Shown piece by piece: positions 7,924 to 17,345 of a stretch of 64,000 nucleotides of DNA. How positions within the stretch are numbered: the first letter of the stretch is position 1; every line of letters begins with the position of its first letter. Source of the stretch: Ancalomicrobiaceae bacterium S20 (GTDB lineage Bacteria; Pseudomonadota; Alphaproteobacteria; Rhizobiales; Ancalomicrobiaceae); NCBI GenBank assembly GCA_040269895.1, contig CP158568.1:2264716-2328715 (forward strand), written 5' to 3'. The notes beneath the pieces were generated by a model. The model did no database searches, had not been told where the DNA came from, and saw only the letters and a program-made list of their open reading frames with translations. The translations under genes and the position numbers were made by a program.

Positions 7924-9087
7924 CTAGCGCACCTGATCGAGCAGGCGCTTGCACTCGAGCAGCTCGAACAGCGTCGACTGCAGGCGCCGGATTTCGTCGC
8001 GGGTGAGGCCCTGCTGAGCGCGGGGCGCACCCGGCGCGGCGTGGGCCTCATCGTGGCGGCCGTGCGGGCGCAGCTTGTCGATCAGTGCGCCGATCGCCGA
8101 GCGCGGCTGATGATCGGGCTCGTCGTCCTCGATCGGCACGGCGCGGGCCTGCTGGGCCGGGGCTGCGGCCGGCGCGCGCGCAACACGCAGCGGATGGGCG
8201 ATCGGCTCGACGGCGCGGACATGGGTCGCGCGTGGCACGGGCGCCTCGACCGAGGGCTGGGACGCAGGCTGCGGGGATTGCGAGGTCGGGCCAGGCCGGG
8301 CGCCCGGCTCGGCGCCGGCGAGCCGAGGCGCGAAGCGTTGGGCGATCGCCGCGGCCGAGCCCTCGGCATCCTCGTCGTCGCCGGCCTGGGTCCGCGCGTT
8401 TTCGCCGGCCGCGAAGCGCGGATCGGGGCGGGCGTCGCCGCGCGCGACGGGCGGGCGCTCGTCGGCCGGCAGACGGGCGGCGAGCGGCGCCCGCGGATCG
8501 AAGCGCGGCTCGTCGAAACGGGGTTCCTCGAAGCGCGGGCCTTCGAAGCGCGGCCCGTCGAAGCGAGGCGGTTCCGAGCGCGGATCGGGCCTGAGCGGCC
8601 GCGGATCGGGCTCGCGGCCCTGATCGACGAAGCCGCGATCGCCGAGCTCGGGCGCATGGGCACGCGCCTCGTCGGCGAAATCCTCCGGCGCGTCGAAATC
8701 CGCATAGGCCGCGGACGCATCGTCGAAATCGTCTTCGGCTTCGGGGAAATGGCCGGGTGCGGGGCTCCGTGCCGGGCCGCCTTCGACCCGCGACGGCTGC
8801 GGGGCGCCCTCGTGCCAGACGTTCATGACGAAGCGGACGCCCTGATCCTTCAGGATGCGCTGGACGCCGCGGATCGTATAGCCTTCGCCATAGAGCAGGT
8901 GCCGGATGCCCTTGAGCAGTTCGACATCGTCGGGCCGGTAGTAACGACGGCCGCCGCCGCGCTTCAGCGGCTTGATCTGGGCGAAACGCGTCTCCCAGAA
9001 ACGCAGCACATGTTGCGGGAGATCGAGATCCCCCGCGACTTCGCTGATCGTCCGGAATGCATCAGGGCTCTTGTCCACGGCACGCAA
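7924..9087 (-). CDS. MerR-family DNA-binding protein with long disordered tail
   Basis: A 387-residue protein whose first 90 residues form a MerR winged helix ([20 protein letters not shown], then [14 protein letters not shown] and [10 protein letters not shown]). The following 250 residues are proline-, arginine- and acid-rich and probably disordered. They include a five-unit PRF-[DE]-x repeat at residues 174-198. A conserved basic C-terminal segment ([25 protein letters not shown]) ends the protein. It lies 15 bp downstream of ihfA on the same strand, an arrangement common in alphaproteobacteria. No effector domain is recognisable; function unknown. Confidence 0.82.
   Translation of the reverse strand: MRAVDKSPDAFRTISEVAGDLDLPQHVLRFWETRFAQIKPLKRGGGRRYYRPDDVELLKGIRHLLYGEGYTIRGVQRILKDQGVRFVMNVWHEGAPQPSRVEGGPARSPAPGHFPEAEDDFDDASAAYADFDAPEDFADEARAHAPELGDRGFVDQGREPDPRPLRPDPRSEPPRFDGPRFEGPRFEEPRFDEPRFDPRAPLAARLPADERPPVARGDARPDPRFAAGENARTQAGDDEDAEGSAAAIAQRFAPRLAGAEPGARPGPTSQSPQPASQPSVEAPVPRATHVRAVEPIAHPLRVARAPAAAPAQQARAVPIEDDEPDHQPRSAIGALIDKLRPHGRHDEAHAAPGAPRAQQGLTRDEIRRLQSTLFELLECKRLLDQVR
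8494..8568 (-). repeat. 15-bp minisatellite coding five PRF[DE]x units
   Basis: Five consecutive 15-nt units encode [25 protein letters not shown] in the disordered part of the MerR-family protein. Unit sequences are close to identical, so copy number may vary between strains. Confidence 0.85.
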
Positions 9088-9102
9088 CCACGAGGGCTAC
9101 GA

Positions 9103-9417
9103 TCAGTTGCCGCTGTCGTCGCCCAATGTCTCGTTGATCCGCTGCTTCAAAACGTTCGATGGCTTGAAAACCATGACCCGCCGCGGAGAGATCGGCACTT
9201 CCTCTCCGGTCTTGGGATTACGTCCGATGCGCTCGCCCTTAGAGCGGACAAGGAACGATCCGAACGACGAGAGTTTCACCGACTCGCCCCGGACGAGGCA
9301 ATCAGAAATTTCGTCGAGGACCATCTCGACGAGATCGGCCGACTCCGTGCGGGACAGGCCGACCTTCTGATAGACCGCCTCACAGAGGTCGGCACGCGTG
9401 ACAGTCCTACCCCCCAT
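9103..9417 (-). CDS. ihfA: Integration host factor subunit alpha
   Basis: A 104-residue DNA-bending HU/IHF-family protein that pairs with IHF-beta. It has [12 protein letters not shown] at the N-terminus, KLSSFGSF in the middle, and the DNA-intercalating arm GRNPKTG at residues 65-71 followed by [16 protein letters not shown] 9417 is chosen because GGGGGTGAG precedes it and IHF-alpha proteins start there. The open frame extends 28 codons further upstream without a ribosome binding site. The order fabH-ihfA-merR on one strand is typical for the class. Confidence 0.95.
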   Translation of the reverse strand: MGGRTVTRADLCEAVYQKVGLSRTESADLVEMVLDEISDCLVRGESVKLSSFGSFLVRSKGERIGRNPKTGEEVPISPRRVMVFKPSNVLKQRINETLGDDSGN

Positions 9418-9617
9418 AATGCTCACCCCCGGATCAACCCATGAGAAGACCGCGCCGATCCGGCGAAGTCTCTCTGTCATGAAGACAATTTCCGTTCTCA
9501 ACCCAGGAGACGGTAGGGCGTCCGAGCCGGACGGTCAACTGCGCGCGGCGCCGCGCAGGCCGATTCCGTGATGAAAAATATAAACGAAATCAATGGTGCA
9601 GTGCGATATGTCAGCGA

Positions 9618-10595
9618 TCACCAGCGGATCATCACCGAACCCCAGGTAAAGCCGCCGCCCATCGCCTCCAGAAGGACCACGTCGCCGGGCTTCACACGCC
9701 CGTCGCGAACCGCCGCATCGAGGGCGAGCGGGATCGATGCGGCCGAGGTGTTGCCGTGGTGATCGACGGTCAGGATCACTTTTTCGGCATCGATGCCGAG
9801 CTTCTTGGCGCTGGCGTCGATGATGCGCTTGTTGGCCTGATGCGGCACGAACCAGTCGATGTCGGCGGCGGTCATGCCGGTCGCGGCGAAGGCGGCCTCG
9901 ATCACGTCGGCGATCATGCCGACCGCGTGCTTGAAGACCTCCCGACCTTCCATGCGCAGATGGCCGGCGGTCTGGGTCGTCGACGGGCCGCCGTCGACGT
10001 AGAGCTTGGCCTTGTGCCGGCCGTCGGAGCGCAGGCAGGAGGCGAGCACGCCGCGATCGGCCATGGTCCCCTCGCCTTCCGCTGCCTCGACCACGATGGC
10101 GCCGGCGCCATCGCCGAACAGCACGCAGGTCGTGCGGTCGTTCCAGTCGAGGATGCGCGTAAAAGTCTCCGCGCCGATCACCAGCGCGCGGCGCGCCATG
10201 CCGGCACGGATCTGCGCATCGACGGTCGCCAACGCATAGACGAAGCCCGAGCAGACCGCCTGGATGTCGTAGGCGAAGCCGCGCGTGATGCCGAGCCGCG
10301 CCTGCACCTCGACGGCGGTCGCGGGGAAGGTGTTGTCCGGCGTGGCGGTGGCGAGCACGACGAGGTCGATGTCATCGGCCGTCACGCCGGCCGCCGCCAT
10401 GGCGCGACGGGCGGCTTCGGCGGCGAGATCGGAGGTGTATTCACCCGGCGCGGCGCGGTGGCGTTCCTTGATGCCGGTGCGCTCGACGATCCACTCGTCC
10501 GTGGTGTCGACGAATTTGGCCAGATCGTCGTTGGTCAACGTCTCGGCCGGCAGATAGCTGCCCGTGCCGCGCACAACGGTTCTCACGACGGTCAC
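9618..10595 (-). CDS. fabH: 3-oxoacyl-[ACP] synthase III
   Basis: A 325-residue condensing enzyme that starts fatty acid synthesis by joining acetyl-CoA to malonyl-ACP. The catalytic triad is readable: C115 in QAVCSGF, the histidine in VPHQANKRI, and the asparagine in [10 protein letters not shown]. The C-terminal [18 protein letters not shown] is the standard FabH end. Its ATG overlaps the plsX stop by four bases, so the two phospholipid/fatty-acid genes are translationally coupled. Confidence 0.96.
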   Translation of the reverse strand: MTVVRTVVRGTGSYLPAETLTNDDLAKFVDTTDEWIVERTGIKERHRAAPGEYTSDLAAEAARRAMAAAGVTADDIDLVVLATATPDNTFPATAVEVQARLGITRGFAYDIQAVCSGFVYALATVDAQIRAGMARRALVIGAETFTRILDWNDRTTCVLFGDGAGAIVVEAAEGEGTMADRGVLASCLRSDGRHKAKLYVDGGPSTTQTAGHLRMEGREVFKHAVGMIADVIEAAFAATGMTAADIDWFVPHQANKRIIDASAKKLGIDAEKVILTVDHHGNTSAASIPLALDAAVRDGRVKPGDVVLLEAMGGGFTWGSVMIRW

Positions 10596-11659
10596 TGCTC
10601 TTCACCTTGTTCGGCCGTCAGCTCGGCGTCGAGCCCGGCGCGCTGATAGAGGGAGACGCCGCGGGCGATCCGGCTCTGCAGATCGTTGCGGACCATCTCG
10701 TAGCCGAGTTCGATCGCGGCCGCGAAGCCTTCGGCGTCGGTGCCGCCGTGGCTCTTGATCACCACGCCGTTGAGACCGAGGAACACGCCGCCGTTGACCT
10801 TGCGCGGATCCATCTTCTCGCGCAGGCGGTCGAAAGCGGACTTGGCCAGGATGTAGCCGAGCTTGGCGAGCCAGGTCCGGCTCATCGCCTGCCGCAGATA
10901 GGCGGCGATCTGCTTGGCGGTGCCTTCGGCGGTCTTCAGCGCGATGTTGCCGGCGAAGCCCTCGGTGACGACCACATCGACCGTCCCCTTGCCGATGTCA
11001 TCGCCCTCGACGAAGCCGACGTAGTCGAGCTCGGCGAGGTTCGCCTCCTTCAGCAGGCGCGCGGCGGTGCGGACCTCCTCGACGCCCTTGATCTCCTCGA
11101 CGCCGACATTGAGCAGGCCGACGGTCGGCCGCTCGATGCCGAACAGCGCGCGCGACATGGCCGCGCCCATCACGGCGAAGGAGACGAGCTGATCGGAATC
11201 GGCGCCGACGGTGGCGCCGACGTCGAGCACGATCGACTCGCCCCGCGTCGTCGGCCAGATCGCCGCGATCGCCGGGCGCTCGATGTCCGCCATCATGCGC
11301 AGGCAGAACTTCGACATGGCCATCAGCGCGCCGGTGTTGCCGGCGGAGACGCAGACATTGGCCTCGCCGGTCTTCACGGCGTCGATCGCCTTCCACATGC
11401 TCGACTTGCCGCGCCCCTGGCGCAGCGCCTGGCTCGGCTTGTCGTCCATGCGGACGACCACGTCGGTGTGGACGATCTTGGCGGCGTTGACGAGCGCCGG
11501 GTGCGCGGCGACCAGCGGCTCGAGGCGCGCCTTGTCGCCGTAGAGCACGAAGCGGATGTCCGGGCGACGCTCGAGGGCGAGCGCAGCTCCGGGCACGACC
11601 ATCTCGGGCCCGGCGTCGCCGCCCATGGCATCGAGCGATATGATGATGGATTGAGGCAT
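10592..11659 (-). CDS. plsX: Phosphate acyltransferase PlsX
   Basis: A 355-residue enzyme that converts acyl-ACP to acyl-phosphate for glycerol-3-phosphate acylation. Family features include the N-terminal [25 protein letters not shown], and [11 protein letters not shown]. The length is normal. It lies between the DUF177 gene upstream and fabH, which it overlaps by four bases. About 130 bp containing an intrinsic terminator separate it from DUF177, so it probably has its own promoter. Confidence 0.96.
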   Translation of the reverse strand: MPQSIIISLDAMGGDAGPEMVVPGAALALERRPDIRFVLYGDKARLEPLVAAHPALVNAAKIVHTDVVVRMDDKPSQALRQGRGKSSMWKAIDAVKTGEANVCVSAGNTGALMAMSKFCLRMMADIERPAIAAIWPTTRGESIVLDVGATVGADSDQLVSFAVMGAAMSRALFGIERPTVGLLNVGVEEIKGVEEVRTAARLLKEANLAELDYVGFVEGDDIGKGTVDVVVTEGFAGNIALKTAEGTAKQIAAYLRQAMSRTWLAKLGYILAKSAFDRLREKMDPRKVNGGVFLGLNGVVIKSHGGTDAEGFAAAIELGYEMVRNDLQSRIARGVSLYQRAGLDAELTAEQGEEQ

Positions 11660-11734
11660 CGGTCCGTGTCAGAGGCGCCGGTGGTCCGGCGAGGCGCGGA
11701 CAATAGCGCTTTCGAAGGGGCTGACAACAGCAAA

Positions 11735-11763
11735 CTGCGGCCCGGAACCGGTCCGGGCCGCAG
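11735..11763 (-). terminator. Intrinsic terminator after the DUF177 gene
   Basis: A perfect 12-bp stem (CTGCGGCCCGGA with TCCGGGCCGCAG) and 5-nt loop lies 25 bp beyond the DUF177 stop. On the minus strand it is followed by TTTGCTGTTG. Confidence 0.75.
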
Positions 11764-11787
11764 GGTTGCACGCGATCCCGCGCAAAG

Positions 11788-12360
11788 TCAGTCCTTCTTG
11801 AGCTGGGCGAGCGCGGCGAAGGGCGAGATCTTCTCGTCCGCCGGCGGCGCCAGCCCGAAGGCGTCGGGATCGAAGGCGATGCCAGGCTTGCGCGGATAGG
11901 GATCGAGGCCGAGCGCCAGATGCTCGGCCGCGAGCACGCCGACATCGATGCCGTCGCCGTCGAGCACGTCGGGGATGTCGAGCGTCTCGGCATCGAGCTC
12001 GATCTCGCCCTCCTCGTTGTGCTTGGGCTCGAACTTGGCGATCTCCGAGGCCGGCACGAACTTGACGTCGAGCGCCTCGTCGACGGTGTTCTCGACCGGC
12101 TCGAGCGTCACGACGCAGCTCTGTACCACTGTCGCGACCACGCGGCCCTCGACGCGGTAGCCGTGGGCCGTCCAGGGCTTGACCGTCAGGGTCGCCTCGA
12201 AGGACGGCAGGTCGACGAGATCGAAGGCCTCGGCGAGCGCCTGGCGCTCGGTCGGGCTCGCGGTCAGCGTGACGGTGGTGCCGGACAGGCCGACGTCGGC
12301 CAGCGGCACGACGCGGCTGAAGGGGGGAGCATCCTCGGCTCCGGTGACTTGGGTGATCAT
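11788..12360 (-). CDS. DUF177 (YceD-like) protein
   Basis: A 190-residue acidic protein of the DUF177 family, characteristically encoded just upstream of plsX in alphaproteobacteria. It contains the central QSCVVTLEPVENTVDE segment with the single conserved cysteine and a C-terminal PFAALAQLKKD motif. In plants and some bacteria relatives assist 23S rRNA maturation; I cannot confirm that role here. ATG 12360 starts at the usual family start, and the upstream frame has no support. It follows the cbp3-like chaperone gene on the same strand. Confidence 0.85.
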   Translation of the reverse strand: MITQVTGAEDAPPFSRVVPLADVGLSGTTVTLTASPTERQALAEAFDLVDLPSFEATLTVKPWTAHGYRVEGRVVATVVQSCVVTLEPVENTVDEALDVKFVPASEIAKFEPKHNEEGEIELDAETLDIPDVLDGDGIDVGVLAAEHLALGLDPYPRKPGIAFDPDAFGLAPPADEKISPFAALAQLKKD

Positions 12361-12568
12361 GAACAGTGTCTCCTCGTCGCCGCCCGGCGACGGTTGGAAT
12401 GGCTCGCATCGCCGCGGCGACCGTCGAGATCCTGCGGCGCCGACCAGCGGCGTCGCAGCGGGATCGTCTGCGCCTCTCGCCGGAGACGGCGCGCTCGCCA
12501 CGTCCGTTACCGGACGGCGAGCCCGCCGGCCACCCGCGCGGGGAACGACCGGACGCGGCGCGGGTTCC

Positions 12569-13150
12569 TCAGGCCGGCACAGCACGGGCCAGATCGGGGT
12601 AAGCCGGATCGGGCCTGGGCAGTTTGCCTGCTTCCATGTGTTGAAGGGATGTCGCCGCGAGGCACGCGCGCGCGGCGACCGCATAGGTCGCGAGAACCGG
12701 GACGCCCGACGGCGGCGGGGCCGCGCCGGGGAAGACATTGCGGCAGAAGGCCGCCTCCAGGCCCGCACGGTCGCCGGCATCGAGTGCCGCCGTGTAGGCC
12801 TGCAGGCGACCGTTGTAGGCGGCCGCCAGCTTCTTCATGCGTTTGGGGATCGCGACGTCGCCGATGCCCATTTCGCGCAAGGACCGGTCGAGCTCCAGGA
12901 AGAAGCGATCGACCAGCGCCTGGGCGAGCGGGCTCGGCCCTTTTGTTTCCTCCTCCCCGCTCCGCGCATCGGCGGCGAGACGGTCGACGGCGAGAGCCAT
13001 GTGCAGCACGAGCATCTCGAAGCGACCCTCGACGCTGTCGGGAACACCGGCGTCGAGATAGAGCGCCGGCTGCCGCGCCGCGGCCACGATCGCATCATAG
13101 AGCGCTTCGGACGGATCCGGCGCCTTGCGTCGGAACAGCGACAGGATCAT
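12569..13150 (-). CDS. Ubiquinol-cytochrome c chaperone family protein (CBP3-like)
   Basis: A 193-residue relative of mitochondrial CBP3/UQCC1, which assists assembly of cytochrome b in the bc1 complex. The family pattern is visible as the start MILSLFRRK, the FEMLVLHMALAVDRL helix, and LDRSLREMGIGDVAIPKRMKKL. ATG 13150 is taken because relatives begin with this short hydrophobic-basic start. It is divergent from bamE and precedes DUF177. The role is inferred from homology; no partner gene of the bc1 complex is in the window. Confidence 0.85.
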   Translation of the reverse strand: MILSLFRRKAPDPSEALYDAIVAAARQPALYLDAGVPDSVEGRFEMLVLHMALAVDRLAADARSGEEETKGPSPLAQALVDRFFLELDRSLREMGIGDVAIPKRMKKLAAAYNGRLQAYTAALDAGDRAGLEAAFCRNVFPGAAPPPSGVPVLATYAVAARACLAATSLQHMEAGKLPRPDPAYPDLARAVPA

Positions 13151-13409
13151 GGGGCTCTCTCGTCGACGCGCCGGCGAACCGCCGCCGCGCGAATGGGTTG
13201 ACTGGCGTCGAATGATCCGGGGCCGTACCGACCACCGGCGAAGCGGCCGAAGGTGCGATGCACCGCGGCCGTTTCGTTGCCATCCGGTCCTTGCGGACCG
13301 GGCGCCGTTGTCATTCGACCTATCGCAGGATAGGGAGAATGCCAAGCAAGCTTCGAGACGCGGTGCGAACCGCGCCCAAAAGGCGATTTCGACGAGCGGG
13401 AGTATCGAG

Positions 13410-13901
13410 ATGAATTGTGGCGTTTCCTTCGGGGCCGGTTCCGCGATGCGCGCCGGTCGGACCCGCGGCCTGCGCGGCCTCGCCCTCGCCGGCCTGACCG
13501 GCTTGGCGCTGGCACTCGGCGCCTGCGCGGAGGAGATCGACCACGGCTACGTGCTGTCGGAGAACGCGCTCGCCCAAGTCCAGGTCGGCTCCAGCCGCGA
13601 GCAGGTGCTGCTCGTGCTCGGCACGCCCTCGACCACCGCGACGATCGGCGGCGAGGCCTTCTACTACATTTCTCAGAAGTCGAACCGCATCGCGGCGTTC
13701 ATGACGCCGAAGGTCTACGATCAGACCGTGCTCGCCGTGTATTTCGACGACAAGGGCAAGGTCAAGGAGATCAGCAACTACGGTCTGCAGGACGGCAAGG
13801 TGTTCGACTTCATCGGCCGCAAGACCAAGACCACCGGTCAGGACATCGGCCTGATTTCGCAGATCCTCAAGGCGAACCCGGCCGTGCCGATCCCCAAGTG
13901 A
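13410..13901 (+). CDS. bamE: Outer membrane assembly lipoprotein BamE
   Basis: A 163-residue SmpA/OmlA-family lipoprotein of the BAM complex. The signal peptide ends in a lipobox (LALGAC), after which the mature lipoprotein starts at the cysteine. The fold-defining GSSREQVLLVLGTPSTT and YYISQKSNRIAAF are visible. ATG 13410 is used; ATG 13446 would give a signal peptide of more usual length and is a real alternative. It is divergent from the chaperone gene and closes with a strong terminator, so it is monocistronic. Confidence 0.9.
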   Translation: MNCGVSFGAGSAMRAGRTRGLRGLALAGLTGLALALGACAEEIDHGYVLSENALAQVQVGSSREQVLLVLGTPSTTATIGGEAFYYISQKSNRIAAFMTPKVYDQTVLAVYFDDKGKVKEISNYGLQDGKVFDFIGRKTKTTGQDIGLISQILKANPAVPIPK

Positions 13902-13948
13902 GCGCCGCCGGGCCCCGCCCGGTCCCCTGCATCGCCGTCAGAGATTTA

Positions 13949-13986
13949 CCCCCGTCCGGGATCCCGGGCGGGGGTTTTGTTTTTCC
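13949..13986 (+). terminator. Intrinsic terminator after bamE
   Basis: A GC-rich stem pairs CCCCCGTCCGG with CCGGGCGGGGG (one G-T pair) around GATC. The tail TTTTGTTTTT follows directly. It lies about 50 bp after the bamE stop. Confidence 0.92.
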
Positions 13987-14152
13987 GCGCCGCGCCCGGC
14001 CTCTCGCTCCGGTCGCCGTCAGAGCACTCGTCGCGGCATCCGCTCAGCGGACCAGCCGGGCACACCCGCTCCGTCATGCCCACCCCGTCGTGCCCGTTCA
14101 TCAAGCCCGCGGCATCCCCCGAAAGGACTAGATTGCGTTTTCCCATAATATA

Positions 14153-14162
14153 AGCATATGCT
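14153..14162. promoter_or_regulatory. Palindrome in AT-rich island upstream of sqr
   Basis: AGCATATGCT is a perfect 10-bp palindrome within about 35 bp of AT-rich sequence, 72 bp before sqr. Its contrast with the GC-rich surroundings suggests a promoter with an operator. Sulfide-responsive ArsR-type repressors often control sqr, but the site does not let me name the regulator. Confidence 0.35.
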
Positions 14163-14234
14163 AAATTACAAAGATAAGAGAGCGCGTGTCAGCGACAGGG
14201 CTACCGGACAACAGGCTCTCGGGAGGAGACGGAC

Positions 14235-15521
14235 ATGGCAAAGGTTGTCGTACTGGGCGCCGGTCTCGGCGGCGTCGTGATGGCTTATGAACTGCGCGAC
14301 GTGCTCGGGCGCGAGCACGAGATCGCGGTCGTGAACAAGGGCACGCGCTATTCGTTCGTGCCGTCCAATCCCTGGATCGCGGTCGGCTGGCGCGAACGGG
14401 AGGACATCGAGGTCGATCTCGCGCCGGTGTTCGCACGGCGGGGCATCGCGCTGCATGCCGAGGGTGCGGCGCGCGTGCACCCGGCCGAGAACCGCATCGA
14501 ACTGACCGACGGCACGATGGTCGACTACGACCACCTGGTGATCGCGACCGGCCCCGAACTGGCCTTCGACGAGATCGAGGGTTTCGGCCCGTCGGGCCAT
14601 ACCCATTCGATCTGCCATGTTGACCACGCGCTCGACACCAAGGCGGCGTTTCAGCGGCTGATCGCCAATCCCGGGCCGGTGGTGCTCGGCGCGGCGCAGG
14701 GTGCGTCGTGCTACGGGCCGGCCTACGAGTTCACCTTCATCCTCGACAAGGCGCTGCGCGACGCCAAGGTGCGCGACCGCGTGCCGATGACCTTCGTGAC
14801 CGCCGAGCCCTATATCGGCCATCTCGGCCTCGACGGCGTCGGCGACACCAAGAGCCTGCTCGAGAGCGAGCTGCGCCAGCATCACGTCAAGTGGATCTGC
14901 AACGCCAAGGTCGACAAGGTCGAGGCCGGCCAGATGCAGGTCACAGAGCACAACGACGACGGCAGCGTCCGGCAGAGCCATGAACTGCCCTTCGCCTTCT
15001 CGATGCTGCTGCCGGCGTTTCGCGGCGTCGAGGCCGTGCGCGGCATCGAGGGGCTGACCAACCCGCGCGGCTTCATCATCGTCGACAAGCATCAGCGCAA
15101 CCCGACCTTCCCGAACGTGTTCGCCGTCGGCGTCTGCGTCGCGATCCCGCCGGTCGGCAAGACCGCCGTGCCGGTCGGCGTGCCGAAGACCGGCTTCATG
15201 ATCGAATCCATGGTGACGGCGACCGCGCACAACGTCGCCGGCCTCCTCGCCGGCAAGACACCCGACGCGCAGGCGACCTGGAACGCCGTCTGCCTCGCCG
15301 ACTTCGGCGATGGCGGCGTCGCCTTCGTGGCCCAGCCGCAGATCCCGCCGCGCAACGTGAACTGGTCGTCGTCCGGCCGCTGGGTGCACGCGGCCAAGAT
15401 CGGTTTCGAGAAGTACTTCCTGCGCAAGATCCGGCTCGGCCAGGCCGAACCGTTCTACGAGCGCCTCGCCCTGCAGGCGCTCGGCATCGACAAGCTCAAG
15501 GCGATCAAGCTCGACGCTTGA
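14235..15521 (+). CDS. sqr: Sulfide:quinone oxidoreductase
   Basis: A 428-residue FAD enzyme that oxidises sulfide and passes electrons to the quinone pool at the inner membrane. The N-terminal FAD site is VVVLGAGLGGVVMAYEL. Three cysteines, C127 (SICHVD), C159 (GASCYGPAYE) and C353 (NAVCLADFGDGG), have nearly the spacing of the catalytic cysteines of characterised SQRs (about 124/156/347 in the Aquifex enzyme). VGVPKTGFMIESM is another SQR hallmark. The start follows GGGAGGAG. Presence of all three cysteines favours SQR over FCSD-like or NDH-2-like relatives. It is single, with the ArsR-SRPBCC gene downstream. Confidence 0.88.
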   Translation: MAKVVVLGAGLGGVVMAYELRDVLGREHEIAVVNKGTRYSFVPSNPWIAVGWREREDIEVDLAPVFARRGIALHAEGAARVHPAENRIELTDGTMVDYDHLVIATGPELAFDEIEGFGPSGHTHSICHVDHALDTKAAFQRLIANPGPVVLGAAQGASCYGPAYEFTFILDKALRDAKVRDRVPMTFVTAEPYIGHLGLDGVGDTKSLLESELRQHHVKWICNAKVDKVEAGQMQVTEHNDDGSVRQSHELPFAFSMLLPAFRGVEAVRGIEGLTNPRGFIIVDKHQRNPTFPNVFAVGVCVAIPPVGKTAVPVGVPKTGFMIESMVTATAHNVAGLLAGKTPDAQATWNAVCLADFGDGGVAFVAQPQIPPRNVNWSSSGRWVHAAKIGFEKYFLRKIRLGQAEPFYERLALQALGIDKLKAIKLDA

Positions 15522-15643
15522 GGCCCCCACCGGCGCTCGGGCTCCCGACCGGATCCCCCTCCCCGATCCGGGGCCCCTCTTCCCCTGGCGCACGCGACGG
15601 CGGCCGGAGCGATCCGGCCGCCGTCGTCGTTTGCAGAGACGTC

Positions 15644-15685
15644 GACATGTGACCACCTAGACACGTGACTATAAAGGCACGTATA
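15644..15685. promoter_or_regulatory. Three 10-bp direct repeats phased at 16 bp
   Basis: GACATGTGAC (15644), GACACGTGAC (15660) and GGCACGTATA (15676) share the core AC[AG]... spaced exactly 16 bp apart, directly ahead of the ribosome binding site AAGGAGGT of the ArsR-SRPBCC gene. This is the expected place for an autoregulatory operator. Confidence 0.5.
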
Positions 15686-15693
15686 AGGAGGTC

Positions 15694-16470
15694 ATGGACG
15701 ACATCTTCGAGGCGCTCGCTCACCCGATCCGCCGCGCGCTGCTCGACGCCCTTCGCGAGAAGGACGGCCAGCGGCTCGCCGATCTCGAACGCGGACACGG
15801 CATCACCCGCTTCGGGGTGATGAAGCACTTGCGCATCCTGGAAGCCGCCCATCTCGTCGTGACGCGCAAGGTCGGACGCGAGAAGCTCCACTATCTGAAT
15901 CCGGTGCCGATCCAACAGGCCGCCGATCGGTGGATCTCCCGCTATGCCGCGCCGTTCGCGCGCACGCTGAACGATCTCTCCCGTGTAGTCGAAGGAGACA
16001 GGTCCATGGCCGACAAGGCGCCGAAACACGTCTGGGAACTGTTCGTGCGGGCGACGCCCGCCGCGATCTGGGCGATCCTCACCGACGACGCCAAGACGCC
16101 GCTCTGGCAGCATTTCAACATGACGTCGCAGACGGACTGGCGGCCGGGCGGCGCGATCACGTTCTTCGCCGGCGACCGGCCGATGATCGTCGGCGCAATC
16201 GTCGCGCTGGAGCCGCCGCACCGGCTGGTGCACAGTTTCAGCGCGCAGTGGTCGCCGGATGTCGCCAGCGACCTGCCGTCGCGGGTGACCTGGGAGCTCG
16301 TGGCGATCGGCGACAGCGCGACCAAGATCGTGCTGACCCACGACGACTTCGCCGGCGAAACCGCGACCAGCAAGGCGGTCGGCGGCGGCTGGCCGGAGGC
16401 GCTGTCACGGCTGAAGACGCTGGTGGAGACCGGCGAACCGTTCATCATCCCGGCGCCGAGCGCGGCGTGA
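15694..16470 (+). CDS. ArsR-type HTH fused to SRPBCC (AHSA1-like) domain
   Basis: A 258-residue two-domain protein. Residues 1-90 form an ArsR winged helix (DIFEALAHPIRRALLDALRE, then ITRFGVMKHLRILEAAHLV and GREKLHYLNPVPI). Residues 110-245 form an SRPBCC/AHSA1-type domain (HVWELFVRATPAAIWAILTD, then WRPGGAITFF and TWELVAIGDSATKIVLTHDDF). SRPBCC domains bind hydrophobic ligands in a deep cavity, so this could be a one-component ligand sensor. The start codon follows a near-perfect Shine-Dalgarno. It is convergent with the next gene, and the ligand is unknown. Confidence 0.85.
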   Translation: MDDIFEALAHPIRRALLDALREKDGQRLADLERGHGITRFGVMKHLRILEAAHLVVTRKVGREKLHYLNPVPIQQAADRWISRYAAPFARTLNDLSRVVEGDRSMADKAPKHVWELFVRATPAAIWAILTDDAKTPLWQHFNMTSQTDWRPGGAITFFAGDRPMIVGAIVALEPPHRLVHSFSAQWSPDVASDLPSRVTWELVAIGDSATKIVLTHDDFAGETATSKAVGGGWPEALSRLKTLVETGEPFIIPAPSAA

Positions 16471-16613
16471 CGCGGCCCCGAGCAACCTAATGGACCGGGC
16501 GTCCGATCAGGACGCCCGATCAGCGTGACATCAGAGCGACCGGCCCGGCGTCGCGTGTGCCTTGATCGGCGTTTCGGCACGATCCGATGGCGCCACCGGA
16601 CGCCGGCCGCGCC

Positions 16614-17246
16614 TCACTTCTCCGGAAAGCTCATGACGATCGACTCGACGACCGGGCCCCACTTGAGCAGGCGCTTGTCGTCGGAGGCGACCGAGACACC
16701 GTCGCCCGACAACGCATCCGGCGGATTCTCGCCACCGAAGCGGATGCTCAGCGTGCAACCGCCGGCGAGCGGCTGGCCGAGCGCCCCGCCCTTCCAGTCG
16801 TTGACATAGCCGCCGTAGTCCCAGCCGAAGCCGGCGATCCGGAACGGCTTGCCGTTCACCTTCTGCACGGCGGCCGGACCGGCGCCGACCGCAAGGCCGG
16901 CGATCGACCACCGGTGCGGTGCGGCCCCGCGCGACAGCGTCGCGGTGACGTCGCTCGGGCGCGTCATGGCCTTGTCGGCGAAGGCGATCTCCAGCCGCCG
17001 ATCCGGCGATTTCGGATAGAGCACCAGCACCTTGATCTCGGTGCCCTCCTCGCCGACCACCTTCTTGGCGAAGGCCGCATCGGCGCCGAAGCGCTTCATG
17101 ATGTCCTTGGCGCTGTCCTTCGGGCCGACGGGCGCGGTGCAGGAGACCGTATCGGCGGTCTCGGCGCGGGCCGCGCCTGTGGCTCCGGCCGCGCTCAGGC
17201 CTGCGAGGACGACGACGGCGGTGGAGGTGTGGGAGATCCTGGCCAT
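16614..17246 (-). CDS. Secreted protein of unknown function
   Basis: A 210-residue protein that I do not assign to a family. It starts with a Sec signal peptide (hydrophobic core AVVVLAGLSAAGATGAA, likely cleavage after ARAE near residue 29). The mature part has two cysteines (SCTAPVG and GGCTLSIRF) that could form a disulfide. Other visible stretches are KDIMKRFGADA, VLVLYPKSPDRRLEIAF and GPVVESIVMSFPEK. It is soluble and probably periplasmic. It stands alone, convergent with the ArsR-SRPBCC gene and downstream of the hppA terminator. Confidence 0.75.
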   Translation of the reverse strand: MARISHTSTAVVVLAGLSAAGATGAARAETADTVSCTAPVGPKDSAKDIMKRFGADAAFAKKVVGEEGTEIKVLVLYPKSPDRRLEIAFADKAMTRPSDVTATLSRGAAPHRWSIAGLAVGAGPAAVQKVNGKPFRIAGFGWDYGGYVNDWKGGALGQPLAGGCTLSIRFGGENPPDALSGDGVSVASDDKRLLKWGPVVESIVMSFPEK

Positions 17247-17345
17247 TGCGTCTCCTCGGGGCGGAAATCGGCATCGTCGACAGGGTCGCGGCCGTCTGTT
17301 TCAGCCGCATGTTCTGCGGCCGCCGCGACCGCCGGGCGTACAACG

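Larger units (their letters stand above)
13902..14234. other. Intergenic region bamE/sqr
   Basis: It holds the bamE terminator and, at 14143-14180, a sharp AT-rich island with a palindrome that probably contains the sqr promoter. No gene is supported here. Confidence 0.6.

Noticed and set aside
16497-16517. 8-bp hairpin GGGCGTCC/GGACGCCC after the ArsR-SRPBCC gene
   Set aside because: There is no T-tract on either side, so I do not call it an intrinsic terminator.
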